Origin: Lepidurus packardi | Lineage: Eukaryota; Arthropoda; Branchiopoda; Notostraca; Triopsidae | Direction: 5' to 3' | Assembly: GCA_023053545.1 (NCBI GenBank) | Contig: JAKZAN010000005.1 | Span: 7,688,001-7,752,000, forward strand | Length of the DNA: 64,000 nucleotides | In this document: piece by piece, positions 53,224 to 63,706 of the stretch | Position numbering within the stretch: position 1 is the first letter of the stretch | Layout: each line of letters starts with the position of its first letter | Position numbers and translations under genes: made by a program | The notes under the pieces: model-generated | The model's input: the letters and a program-made list of their open reading frames with translations, nothing else | What the model was told of the DNA's origin: nothing | Database searches by the model: none

Positions 53224-53242
53224 TGGCGACGAGGATGGGATT
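53224..53242 (+). promoter_or_regulatory. Primer binding site, tRNA-Ser type
   Basis: TGGCGACGAGGATGGGATT starts four bases after the LTR. It complements the 3' end of a eukaryotic tRNA-Ser(GCU) (…CCAUCCUCGUCG plus CCA) as I recall that tRNA. Serine-tRNA priming is known for mag-type elements. The same site is in copy 2 at 57727. Confidence 0.75.
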
Positions 53243-53381
53243 TCGTGCTATACAATTGAATAGTTGCTATGCCAATTGGAATTGTTGAATTCCGTGATTA
53301 ATTTTAAGTTGAGCCTTAGACTGTGTGTCTTGAAATAAGAGTGTCTCTTTAACTTATCGCTTGAACAGGCTGCATTATACA

Positions 53382-56300
53382 ATGGCAGTGGCAAGTGGGC
53401 GTGGGCGTGACCGCGTCATTGGACATATTGAACATTATACTGCAGATACGCCATGGGAAATTTACATAGAACGCATGGAACAATATTTCTTTGTGAATGG
53501 CGTAGTTGATGACACTGAAAAAAGGGGAATTTTCCTTACCTTGGCTGGACCTTATGCTTGTAAAGTTTTGTGGCAAGTTTGCACCCCTGTAAAGCCTACA
53601 ACAAAGACTTTTGGCGAGATTTGTGAAGCGCTTAGGAAGCATTTCGTTAAACCTACAATCGAAATTGCGGAGCGTTTTCATTTTTATCGTCGTCGTCAAA
53701 AAATGGAAGAATCGTTGCGGGATTACGTTGCTGAGTTGAAAAGCCTGTCGAAAGATTGCAACTTTGGTACTTTCTTGGACTCTGCCCTACGAGATGCCTT
53801 TGTTCTGGGACTAGCGGATTCACGTATCCAGTCGAAGTTATTAGCAGAAGCTTCCTTGGATTTTTCCAAAGCGCTAGCCATTGCATTTTCGCAAGAAACC
53901 GCTACAGCCGAAGCTAAGGAAATTTCAAGCTCGGAAGTACACAAGCTAGAAGTCAAGTCTGGTAAGAAATGTTTTCGTTGTGGGGAACCTACACATTTGG
54001 CGAACAAGTGTCCGCACGTGGACAAAAGTTGCCGGCATTGTGGGAAGAAAGGTCATCTGGCTGCAGTTTGCCGCGAGGCTGAAAGGGATACAGTAAAGTC
54101 GGGGAAACCTAAAGCAGGCCAAACGTCAGACAAACAGAAGAAGAAGTCGGGTTCGAACTCCAATACCTGCTACATGAACGAAAGCCATGAAGACTCGTGC
54201 GATTCGCTGTATGCAATTAGTGGGAAAGGACCAAATCCTTATGTATTGGTTGTGAATATTAATGGTCAACCTTGTACTATGGAGATCGACACGGGGTCAG
54301 CACATTCCGTAATTTCTAAGAAGACCTGGGAAAGATTGAAAACTCCCAAATTGTCTGAACCGGAGCGTCAATTGAGGACGTATGGTGAAGGGAAGCTGCC
54401 GATGTTGGGTCAAATCGTCGTTGATATGGCTGTTCATGGAACGACTAGGAAAGCGAGATTGTTTGTTGTGGATATCAACGGACCGCCGCTCTTTGGAAGA
54501 GATCTCCTGGAGCAGTTTGAATTGGAGTGGAGCCGAGTCTGCAGAATCGCAACGGTTTTGAAGCAAGAAGATATAGCGACGCATTATCCAAAGTTATTTA
54601 AAATGGAGCAAGATGCACCTCCGATTGCGACGGTACATTTGGACTTAAAGACGGGTGCAAGACCGCGTTTTCTACGTCCTCGATCCTTACCTTACGCAGT
54701 TAAGGCTAAAGTCAAAGAAGAGTTAGATCGATTGGAAGCAGCGGGTATCATCCGAAAGGTCATGCATTCCTCTTGGGCGACACCGTTGGTCGTGGTACCG
54801 AAGCCGGGAGGCAAGGTGAGGATTTGCGGAGACTATAAGATGACCGTTAATCCTGAGCTTCTTATTGATCAACACCCTCTTCCGAAACCCAATGATCTGT
54901 TTGCAACGTTAAATGGCGGGAAGCTGTTTTCAAAACTAGATTTGTCACAAGCTTATCTTCAGTTGGAGCTAGATAAGGAATCGCAAGAGTTGACAACTAT
55001 TACGACACCTTGGGGTTTGTTTCAGTATACGCGAATGCCTTACGGAATAGCATCGGCTCCAGCCAAATTTCAGCTAGTTATGGAGAAGCTGCTATGCGAC
55101 CTGCCTTTTACAAAAAACTATTTGGACGACATTTTACTGGCTGGGAAGAATGAAGATGAGCATTGGGAAAATTTAAATCAGCTTTTGGTTCGTCTGCAAG
55201 AAGCCAACGTTAAGCTTGAAGGAAAGAAATGTTACTTTGGAGTGGAAGAAGTACCATTCCTAGGATATGTGGTATCCAAATCCGGATTAAAAAAGGATCC
55301 TGCGAAGATATTAGCCGTCATGGAGGCACCGAGACCGAAGGATGTACGGGATGTCAAGTCCTTCTTAGGGTTAGTCCAATATTACGGGAAGTTTGTACCT
55401 AATCTATCTTCGTTGGCGGAACCCTTAACGAACTTAACTCGCAATTCTGAAGTCTGGCATTGGTCAAGTGAGCAAGAGTCGTCATGGAAGAAACTTAAAA
55501 GCATTCTATCATCAGATGCGGTGCTTGCTCATTACGATCCCGATTTACCACTGAAGATGGAATGCGATGCCTCACCTGTGGGAGTAGGCGCCGTTTTAAC
55601 TCACGTTTTTCCTGACGGATCGGAGAGACCAATTGCGTACGCTTCGAAAACGTTATCGAAGACGGAGCGCATGTACTCACAAATCGACAAAGAAGCTTTG
55701 GCTCTTGTGTTCGGGGTAAAGCGCTTCCATGACTACGTTTACGGAAGAAAATTCATTTTGGTGACGGATCACCGACCTCTGTTAGCCATATTGGGTCCGA
55801 AAATTGGCATTCCACCATTAGCTGCCGCTCGTATGCAACGTTGGGCGTTGCTATTAGCAGCTTACGACTACGACATGCAGTATCGGAAGTCAAGCAGTCA
55901 TGGAAATGCAGATGCTTTATCCAGGAATTCAATCGATTGCGAATTTGAAGATCTAGACTCCGAGATAGCGAGGTGTTACCACGTTGAAGCCGTCGCGAAC
56001 TGTGAATTGGATTTCAACGCAGTAAAAGCAGGCTATGGAAAAGACCCAATTCTTCAGCAAGTTACAAAGAAGTTGCGAAGTGGCTGGTCGCAAGAGGACG
56101 CAAAAGGAGCGCTGCAGCCTTTCCACAGCAAGCGATTTGAGCTAACGATGGAGAAGGACGTTATCCTCTGGAATGGAAGATTGATTATTCCAGAAGCTTT
56201 GAGACCAGCGGTGCTGGATTTGCTGCATGAAAATCATCCTGGAATTATACGGATGAAAGCACTAGCTCGAAGCAGATTTTGGTGGCCCAAAATGGACTCT

Positions 56301-57344
56301 GACATTGAAACAAAAGTAAGTCAATGTTCGTCTTGCAAGTCTGCTGCGAAGAACCCAGTAGCTGTGAAAGATACGACCTGGCCTACACCGAACTTACCTT
56401 TTTACCGGGTGCATGCTGATTACGCGGGTCCAGTGGATGGAAAGATGCTACTGGTAATGGTAGATGCATATTCCAAATGGCCCGAAGTTTTCGTTCTGAA
56501 TGACAACAGGACTTCAAAGACTATTGAAGCGTTCAGGGGAGTATTTGCAAGATTTGGATTACCGTGCGAGCTAGTCACGGACAACGGACCGCAGTTCACT
56601 TCAAAAGAAATGGAGGAATTCGTGAGTAGGAATAGCATTAAGCATCTAATGGGGGCCCCATATCACCCCCAAACTAATGGCTTGGCGGAAAGATTTGTTC
56701 AGACAGTGAAAAATCACCTCTCAAAGTCAACGGAGAACTCTGCAAATTTACAACTGAAAATCCTGAGATTTCTCATGACATACCGAACGACTCCTCATGC
56801 TGTCACAGGGAAGTCCCCTGCTAATATGCTGTTGAACTATCAGCCACGTACGCGGTTAGACCTACTACAGCCAACGAGGAAAGTGGTAACACCACTATGG
56901 AATAATCCCAAATTTGCTGTAGGAGACCAAGTTCTCGTAAGGGATTTTAGATGTCCTATGAAACGGTGGCAGAAGGGAGTAGTTATGAAGCGTATCGGAA
57001 CCGTATTATATGAAGTCCGAGTGGGTTCCATAGTCATGAAGAGACATGTGGACCAAATGCAATTTGATGTAAGCGTGGAGGATGGTACGGTGCCAGTGGA
57101 GATGAAGATTCCGGCTGTTCAAAGGGAAAACATACCAGTTGCTGCTAAGGAAAATTTACCCATTAAAGAAGTGGAGGCACAAGCAAGAGAAGAACCTCCT
57201 ATTCCTGTTCCAGTAACGGTCCCTGACCAAGTGTCAAGTCCTCAAGAGCCGCAAGAATCATCAGTCAGTAATCCGCAAGAGTTACGCCGCTCAAGCAGAT
57301 TAAGGAAGAGTAATAAAGATCGTGCGTATGTATATGATGACTGA
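53382..57344 (+). CDS. gag-pol: Gag-Pol polyprotein of copy 1
   Basis: A single open frame of 1,320 codons; the first ATG in good context is at 53382. Gag is residues 1-190. Two CCHC knuckles follow at about 197-210 and 217-230 (CFRCGEPTHLANKC, CRHCGKKGHLAAVC), then the aspartic protease (DTGSAHS, about 303), reverse transcriptase with YLDD (about 581-584), RNase H (ECDASPVGVGA, about 730), and integrase with an HHCC finger (HENHPG ... CSSCK) and catalytic segments HADYAGP, VTDNGPQF and NGLAERF. A Pro/Gln-rich tail ends the protein. Gag and Pol are fused without a frameshift, as in mag-type elements. No stop or frameshift is visible, so the element may be recent or active. Confidence 0.93.
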   Translation: MAVASGRGRDRVIGHIEHYTADTPWEIYIERMEQYFFVNGVVDDTEKRGIFLTLAGPYACKVLWQVCTPVKPTTKTFGEICEALRKHFVKPTIEIAERFHFYRRRQKMEESLRDYVAELKSLSKDCNFGTFLDSALRDAFVLGLADSRIQSKLLAEASLDFSKALAIAFSQETATAEAKEISSSEVHKLEVKSGKKCFRCGEPTHLANKCPHVDKSCRHCGKKGHLAAVCREAERDTVKSGKPKAGQTSDKQKKKSGSNSNTCYMNESHEDSCDSLYAISGKGPNPYVLVVNINGQPCTMEIDTGSAHSVISKKTWERLKTPKLSEPERQLRTYGEGKLPMLGQIVVDMAVHGTTRKARLFVVDINGPPLFGRDLLEQFELEWSRVCRIATVLKQEDIATHYPKLFKMEQDAPPIATVHLDLKTGARPRFLRPRSLPYAVKAKVKEELDRLEAAGIIRKVMHSSWATPLVVVPKPGGKVRICGDYKMTVNPELLIDQHPLPKPNDLFATLNGGKLFSKLDLSQAYLQLELDKESQELTTITTPWGLFQYTRMPYGIASAPAKFQLVMEKLLCDLPFTKNYLDDILLAGKNEDEHWENLNQLLVRLQEANVKLEGKKCYFGVEEVPFLGYVVSKSGLKKDPAKILAVMEAPRPKDVRDVKSFLGLVQYYGKFVPNLSSLAEPLTNLTRNSEVWHWSSEQESSWKKLKSILSSDAVLAHYDPDLPLKMECDASPVGVGAVLTHVFPDGSERPIAYASKTLSKTERMYSQIDKEALALVFGVKRFHDYVYGRKFILVTDHRPLLAILGPKIGIPPLAAARMQRWALLLAAYDYDMQYRKSSSHGNADALSRNSIDCEFEDLDSEIARCYHVEAVANCELDFNAVKAGYGKDPILQQVTKKLRSGWSQEDAKGALQPFHSKRFELTMEKDVILWNGRLIIPEALRPAVLDLLHENHPGIIRMKALARSRFWWPKMDSDIETKVSQCSSCKSAAKNPVAVKDTTWPTPNLPFYRVHADYAGPVDGKMLLVMVDAYSKWPEVFVLNDNRTSKTIEAFRGVFARFGLPCELVTDNGPQFTSKEMEEFVSRNSIKHLMGAPYHPQTNGLAERFVQTVKNHLSKSTENSANLQLKILRFLMTYRTTPHAVTGKSPANMLLNYQPRTRLDLLQPTRKVVTPLWNNPKFAVGDQVLVRDFRCPMKRWQKGVVMKRIGTVLYEVRVGSIVMKRHVDQMQFDVSVEDGTVPVEMKIPAVQRENIPVAAKENLPIKEVEAQAREEPPIPVPVTVPDQVSSPQEPQESSVSNPQELRRSSRLRKSNKDRAYVYDD

Positions 57345-57451
57345 CGTAAAAAATGATTGTCCTGTTATTTCATGGAGTTTCGTGGCTTTAGCCTGTGTTA
57401 AATGTTGGTGATGGGTTGGTGATGGGATTTCTAAAGTAAGAGGGAAGGAAT
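57345..57451 (+). promoter_or_regulatory. 3' untranslated region with polypurine tract
   Basis: A short stretch after the gag-pol stop ending in AAGTAAGAGGGAAGGAA (57434-57450), which primes plus-strand synthesis directly before the 3' LTR. Confidence 0.75.
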
Positions 57452-57576
57452 TGTGGTGTACTTGCTTGAGGCATTAGTGACGTACACCATTGCCCCGGGC
57501 TGACCTGTCATAGGAGCTCAACCCTATGACAGGGCCAGTCCGCCCTTGGCCTTAGAGAATACAAAGCTGTGAAACT
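57452..57576 (+). repeat. Partial, diverged 3' LTR of copy 1
   Basis: It matches the first about 110 bases of the 146-bp LTR with several changes (GAGCTC for GAACTC, GGGCCAG for GGCCGAG, CTTAGAG for CTTTGAG). It then diverges as AAAGCTGTGAAACT and stops where the next LTR begins. It lacks the normal LTR 3' end. Confidence 0.85.
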
Positions 57577-60034
57577 TGTGGTGTACTTGCTTGAGGCATT
57601 AGTGACGTACACCATTGCCCCGGGCTGACCTGTCATAGGAACTCAACCCTATGACAGGCCGAGTCCGCCCTTGGCCTTTGAGAATACAAGCTTGTTTTGC
57701 TACTAGCTTAAAATACATTACAAAAGTGGCGACGAGGATGGGATTTCGTGCTATACAATTGAATAGTTGCTATGCCAATTGGAATTGTTGAATTCCGTGA
57801 TTAATTTTAAGTTGAGCCTTAGACTGTGTGTCTTGAAATAAGAGTGTCTCTTTAACTTATCGCTTGAACAGGCTGCATTATACAATGGCAGTGGCAAGTG
57901 GGCGTGGGCGTGACCGCGTCATTGGACATATTGAACATTATACTGCAGATACGCCATGGGAAATTTACATAGAACGCATGGAACAATATTTCTTTGTGAA
58001 TGGCGTAGTTGATGACACTGAAAAAAGGGGAATTTTCCTTACCTTGGCTGGACCTTATGCTTGTAAAGTTTTGTGGCAAGTTTGCACCCCTGTAAAGCCT
58101 ACAACAAAGACTTTTGGCGAGATTTGTGAAGCGCTTAGGAAGCATTTCGTTAAACCTACAATCGAAATTGCGGAGCGTTTTCATTTTTATCGTCGTCGTC
58201 AAAAAATGGAAGAATCGTTGCGGGATTACGTTGCTGAGTTGAAAAGCCTGTCGAAAGATTGCAACTTTGGTACTTTCTTGGACTCTGCCCTACGAGATGC
58301 CTTTGTTCTGGGACTAGCGGATTCACGTATCCAGTCGAAGTTATTAGCAGAAGCTTCCTTGGATTTTTCCAAAGCGCTAGCCATTGCATTTTCGCAAGAA
58401 ACCGCTACAGCCGAAGCTAAGGAAATTTCAAGCTCGGAAGTACACAAGCTAGAAGTCAAGTCTGGTAAGAAATGTTTTCGTTGTGGGGAACCTACACATT
58501 TGGCGAACAAGTGTCCGCACGTGGACAAAAGTTGCCGGCATTGTGGGAAGAAAGGTCATCTGGCTGCAGTTTGCCGCGAGGCTGAAAGGGATACAGTAAA
58601 GTCGGGGAAACCTAAAGCAGGCCAAACGTCAGACAAACAGAAGAAGAAGTCGGGTTCGAACTCCAATACCTGCTACATGAACGAAAGCCATGAAGACTCG
58701 TGCGATTCGCTGTATGCAATTAGTGGGAAAGGACCAAATCCTTATGTATTGGTTGTGAATATTAATGGTCAACCTTGTACTATGGAGATCGACACGGGGT
58801 CAGCACATTCCGTAATTTCTAAGAAGACCTGGGAAAGATTGAAAACTCCCAAATTGTCTGAACCGGAGCGTCAATTGAGGACGTATGGTGAAGGGAAGCT
58901 GCCGATGTTGGGTCAAATCGTCGTTGATATGGCTGTTCATGGAACGACTAGGAAAGCGAGATTGTTTGTTGTGGATATCAACGGACCGCCGCTCTTTGGA
59001 AGAGATCTCCTGGAGCAGTTTGAATTGGAGTGGAGCCGAGTCTGCAGAATCGCAACGGTTTTGAAGCAAGAAGATATAGCGACGCATTATCCAAAGTTAT
59101 TTAAAATGGAGCAAGATGCACCTCCGATTGCGACGGTACATTTGGACTTAAAGACGGGTGCAAGACCGCGTTTTCTACGTCCTCGATCCTTACCTTACGC
59201 AGTTAAGGCTAAAGTCAAAGAAGAGTTAGATCGATTGGAAGCAGCGGGTATCATCCGGAAGGTCATGCATTCCTCTTGGGCGACACCGTTGGTCGTGGTA
59301 CCGAAGCCGGGAGGCAAGGTGAGGATTTGTGGAGACTATAAGATGACCGTTAATCCTGAGCTTCTTATTGATCAACACCCTCTTCCGAAACCCAATGATC
59401 TGTTTGCAACGTTAAATGGCGGGAAGCTGTTTTCAAAACTAGATTTGTCACAAGCTTATCTTCAGTTGGAGCTAGATAAGGAATCGCAAGAGTTGACAAC
59501 TATTACGACACCTTGGGGTTTGTTTCAGTATACGCGAATGCCTTACGGAATAGCATCGGCTCCAGCCAAATTTCAGCTAGTTATGGAGAAGCTGCTATGC
59601 GACCTGCCTTTTACAAAAAACTATTTGGACGACATTTTACTGGCTGGGAAGAATGAAGATGAGCATTGGGAAAATTTAAATCAGCTTTTGGTTCGTCTGC
59701 AAGAAGCCAACGTTAAGCTTGAAGGAAAGAAATGTCACTTTGGAGTGGAAGAAGTACCATTCCTAGGATATGTGGTATCCAAATCCGGATTAAAAAAGGA
59801 TCCTGCGAAGATATTAGCCGTCGTGGAGGCACCGAGACCGAAGGATGTACGGGATGTCAAATCCTTCTTAGGGTTAGTCCAATATTACGGGAAGTTTGTA
59901 CCTAATCTATCTTCGTTGGCGGAACCCTTAACGAAGTTAACTCGCAATTCTGAAGTCTGGCATTGGTCAAGTGAGCAAGAGTCGTCATGGAAGAAACTTA
60001 AAGGCATTCTATCATCAGATGCGGTGCTTGCTCA
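57577..60034 (+). mobile_element. mag-like retrotransposon copy 2, 3'-truncated
   Basis: A complete LTR (57577-57722), primer site and leader are followed by gag-pol up to the start of RNase H. It then breaks off after GTGCTTGCTCA into 33 bases of unrelated sequence. It has no 3' LTR. Confidence 0.92.
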
Positions 60035-60089
60035 ATTTTCTGTAGCTAGTTGCCTCGAGCATTTTCATAGACTGTGTGTCTTGAAATAA
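57885..60089 (+). pseudogene. gag-pol: Truncated gag-pol of copy 2
   Basis: An open frame of 734 codons. The first 714 or so match copy 1 (gag, zinc knuckles, protease, reverse transcriptase with YLDD intact). It then ends in about 20 unrelated residues before a stop. RNase H and integrase are missing, so it cannot move on its own. Compared with copy 1 it is identical up to about 59257 and carries several substitutions after that. Confidence 0.9.
60035..60067 (+). other. 33-bp filler between copies 2 and 3
   Basis: ATTTTCTGTAGCTAGTTGCC and 13 more bases match neither retrotransposon copy at these positions. Filler DNA of this kind is a mark of end-joining repair. Confidence 0.7.
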
Positions 60090-62829
60090 GAGTGTCTCTT
60101 TAACTTATCGCTTGAACAGTCTGCATTATACAATGGCAGTGGCAAGTGGGCGTGGGCGTGACCGCGTCATTGGACATATTGAACATTATACTGCAGATAC
60201 GCCATGGGAAATTTACATAGAACGCATGGAACAATATTTCTTTGTGAATGGCGTAGTTGATGACACTGAAAAAAGGGGAATTTTCCTTACATTGGCTGGA
60301 CCTTATGCTTGTAAAGTTTTGTGGCAAGTTTGCACCCCTGTAAAGCCTACAACAAAGACTTTTGGCGAGATTTGTGAAGCGCTTAGGAAGCATTTCGTTA
60401 AACCTACAATCGAAATTGCGGAGCGTTTTCATTTTTATCGTCGTCGTCAAAAAATGGAAGAATCGTTGCGGGATTACGTTGCTGAGTTGAAAAGCCTGTC
60501 GAAAGATTGCAACTTTGGTACTTTCTTGGACTCTGCCCTACGAGATGCCTTTGTTCTGGGACTAGCGGATTCACGTATCCAGTCGAAGTTATTAGCAGAA
60601 GCTTCCTTGGATTTTTCCAAAGCGCTAGCCATTGCATTTTCGCAAGAAACCGCTACAGCCGAAGCTAAGGAAATTTCAAGCTCGGAAGTACACAAGCTAG
60701 AAGTCAAGTCTGGTAAGAAATGTTTTCGTTGTGGGGAACCTACACATTTGGCGAACAAGTGTCCGCACGTGGACAAAAGTTGCCGGCACTGTGGGAAGAA
60801 AGGTCATCTGGCTGCAGTTTGCCGCGAGGCTGAAAGGGATACAGTAAAGTCGGGGAAACCTAAAGCAGGCCAAACGTCAGACAAACAGAAGAGGAAGTCG
60901 GGTTCGAACTCCCATACCTGCTACATGAACGAAAGCCATGAAGACTCGTGCGATTCGCTGTATGCAATTAGCGGGAAAGGACCAAATCCTTATGTATTGG
61001 TTGTGAATATTAATGGTCAACCTTGTACCATGGAGATTGACACGGGGTCAGCACATTCCGTAATTTCTAAGAAGACCTGGGAAAGATTGAAAACTCCCAA
61101 ATTGTCTGAACCGGAGCGTCAATTGAGGACGTATGGTGAAGGGAAGCTGCCGATGTTGGGTCAAATCGTCGTTGATATGGCTGTTCATGGAACGACTAGG
61201 AAAGCGAGATTGTTTGTTGTGGATATCAACGGACCGCCGCTCTTTGGAAGAGATCTCCTGGAGCAGTTTGAATTGGAGTGGAGCCGAGTCTGCAGAATCG
61301 CAACGGTTTTGAAGCAAGAAGATATAGCGACGCATTATCCAAAGTTATTTAAAATGGAGCAAGATGCACCTCCGATTGCGACGGTACATTTGGACTTAAA
61401 GACGGGTGCAAGACCGCGTTTTCTACGTCCTCGATCCTTACCTTACGCAGTTAAGGCTAAAGTCAAAGAAGAGTTAGATCGATTGGAAGCAGCGGGTATC
61501 ATCCGAAAGGTCATGCATTCCTCTTGGGCGACACCGTTGGTCGTGGTACCGAAGCCGGGAGGCAAGGTGAGGATTTGCGGAGACTATAAGATGACCGTTA
61601 ATCCTGAGCTTCTTATTGATCAACACCCTCTTCCGAAACCCAATGATCTGTTTGCAACGTTAAATGGCGGGAAGCTGTTTCCAAAACTAGATTTGTCACA
61701 AGCTTATCTTCAGTTGGAGCTAGATAAGGAATCGCAAGAGTTGACAACTATTACGACACCTTGGGGTTTGTTTCAGTATACGCGAATGCCTTACGGAATA
61801 GCATCGGCTCCAGCCAAATTTCAGCTAGTTATGGAGAAGCTGCTATGCGACCTGCCTTTTACAAAAAACTATTTGGACGACATTTTACTGGCTGGGAAGA
61901 ATGAAGATGAGCATTGGGAAAATTTAAATCAGCTTTTGGTTCGTCTGCAAGAAGCCAACGTTAAGCTTGAAGGAAAGAAATGTTACTTTGGAGTGGAAGA
62001 AGTACCATTCCTAGGATATGTGGTATCCAAATCCGGATTAAAAAAGGATCCTGCGAAGATATTAGCCGTCATGGAGGCACCGAGACCGAAGGATGTACGG
62101 GATGTCAAGTCCTTCTTAGGGTTAGTCCAATATTACGGGAAGTTTGTACCTAATCTATCTTCGTTGGCGGAACCCTTAACGAACTTAACTCGCAATTCTG
62201 AAGTCTGGCATTGGTCAAGTGAGCAAGAGTCGTCATGGAAGAAACTTAAAAGCATTCTATCATCAGATGCGGTGCTTGCTCATTACGATCCCGATTTACC
62301 ACTGAAGATGGAATGCGATGCCTCACCTGTGGGAGTAGGCGCCGTTTTAACTCACGTTTTTCCTGACGGATCGGAGAGACCAATTGCGTACGCTTCGAAA
62401 ACGTTATCGAAGACGGAGCGCATGTACTCACAAATCGACAAAGAAGCTTTGGCTCTTGTGTTCGGGGTAAAGCGCTTCCATGACTACGTTTACGGAAGAA
62501 AATTCATTTTGGTGACGGATCACCGACCTCTGTTAGCCATATTGGGTCCGAAAATTGGCATTCCACCATTAGCTGCCGCTCGTATGCAACGTTGGGCGTT
62601 GCTATTAGCAGCTTACGACTACGACATGCAGTATCGGAAGTCAAGCAGTCATGGAAATGCAGATGCTTTATCCAGGAATTCAATCGATTGCGAATTTGAA
62701 GATCTAGACTCCGAGATAGCGAGGTGTTACCACGTTGAAGCCGTCGCGAACTGTGAATTGGATTTCAACGCAGTAAAAGCAGGCTATGGAAAAGACCCAA
62801 TTCTTCAGCAAGTTACAAAGAAGTTGCGA
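60068..62829 (+). mobile_element. mag-like retrotransposon copy 3, truncated at both ends
   Basis: It begins inside the leader (TAGACTGTGTGTCTTGAAAT), so it lacks LTR and primer site, and ends after GTTACAAAGAAGTTGCGA, just past RNase H. Host sequence follows immediately. Confidence 0.92.
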
Positions 62830-62847
62830 ACAATATATATGTTCTAA
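60133..62847 (+). pseudogene. gag-pol: Truncated gag-pol of copy 3
   Basis: An open frame of 904 codons covering gag, zinc knuckles, protease, reverse transcriptase and RNase H. It ends with five host-derived residues (TIYMF). Integrase is absent. Differences from copy 1 cluster in the gag/protease half; the later half is identical except one Ser-to-Pro change in LFSKLDLS. Confidence 0.9.
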
Positions 62848-63084
62848 AAACGCTTCTCATCTTGTCTGAAGATTGATCGGGCTATCTGGTTGCTTTTTTT
62901 CTAAGTGATAAACATAATAGAGAAGGTTATCGTTTCTTCTTTAAAAAATTAAACATACAGTTGGTAATTATCAAACTTCAGAATTTATGAGTGACATGAC
63001 AGATCAATTCTATCTTTCTTGGAAGATTTTTGACATTTTGATTATCACCAGGCGCATTTATATTTGGCATGTAGAAAGAGTAAG
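62830..63084 (+). repeat. 255-bp perfect direct repeat, right copy
   Basis: Identical to 52819-53073. Here it continues without interruption into CACAAAAGATTTCG, i.e. it looks like the empty insertion site. Confidence 0.95.
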
Positions 63085-63270
63085 CACAAAAGATTTCGTT
63101 ATAGCAAGCGAAACGATCCTGATGACGACCTTAATGATATTCATTGGGTTTATTGCGCTATGTGCAAATCTTGGTTTCATGTAACTTGCGCTCACAGCAG
63201 TAAACAGCATCCAGGTTTATGCCTACGTAATATACCAATTCACGACTTGCATGATATTCAGTATTTATAA
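63052..63270 (+). CDS. Terminal exon of a PHD-finger-like host gene (empty-site copy)
   Basis: After the acceptor ATTATCACCAG, the frame reads AHLYLACRKSKHKRFRYSKR, an acidic DPDDDLNDI stretch, then WVYCAMCKSWFHVTC, and stops at 63270. The last motif is the second half of a PHD finger (W-x-x-C-x-x-C-x-x-W-F-H-x-x-C). The first zinc-binding Cys pair is not in this exon, so it would come from an upstream exon, or the finger is incomplete. The left, interrupted copy of this exon starts at 53041. No full gene can be built because upstream exons are not identified. PHD fingers usually read histone tails; they also occur in some retroelement proteins. Confidence 0.5.
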   Translation, partial: AHLYLACRKSKHKRFRYSKRNDPDDDLNDIHWVYCAMCKSWFHVTCAHSSKQHPGLCLRNIPIHDLHDIQYL

Positions 63271-63706
63271 TGCCTCGTCTTTGTGTTCATGAAAGGGACA
63301 ATGTAGTATATTTTATTTGCATTTGATTTGACTTTGACTTTGCATTTGATTGCCTTGCTCATATAGGTTTGTAAGTAGCATAGTCGTTAGTTTAGTAAGA
63401 ACTTATAGTCTGACTATAATTCACACATGCCTTTTTGTGATAGTATGCTTTGCATTTTGCGATTTAAACTTTCCAAAGTCTACTAGTTACATCAGCAGTA
63501 TTCAGCAAAGATTCGTACTGTGATTTTCTTGTTTCCGAACAGTCTGCTAGTTCTATTAGTGTTGGGCGGCCCTATGCCCGTGTTTCTGACAGGAATTGCA
63601 GCGGCCACGGAGCGTCTACGACAATACAAGTAATCAGAAGCAATTGCGTAAAAATCTTATTACTGACATGTTAGCACTCATCCTGTCTTACAAAATAACC
63701 CCCAGC
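63271..63706. other. Noncoding sequence after the PHD-like exon
   Basis: AT-rich, with a TTTGACTTTGACTTTG stretch near 63330. No gene is supported. Confidence 0.45.

Larger units (their letters stand above)
53074..57576 (+). mobile_element. mag-like Ty3/Gypsy LTR retrotransposon, copy 1 (intact ORF)
   Basis: The 5' LTR is 53074-53219 (146 bp, TG...CA). A primer site at 53224 and one long gag-pol frame follow, then a purine-rich tract before the partial 3' LTR at 57452. The 3' LTR is shorter and diverged and is abutted by the LTR of copy 2. It is the only one of the three copies with all domains. Confidence 0.92.

Noticed and set aside
53349-53699. Antisense 116-codon frame repeated in all three retrotransposon copies
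   Set aside because: It is the reverse strand of gag. It repeats only because the element repeats, and it shows no features of its own.
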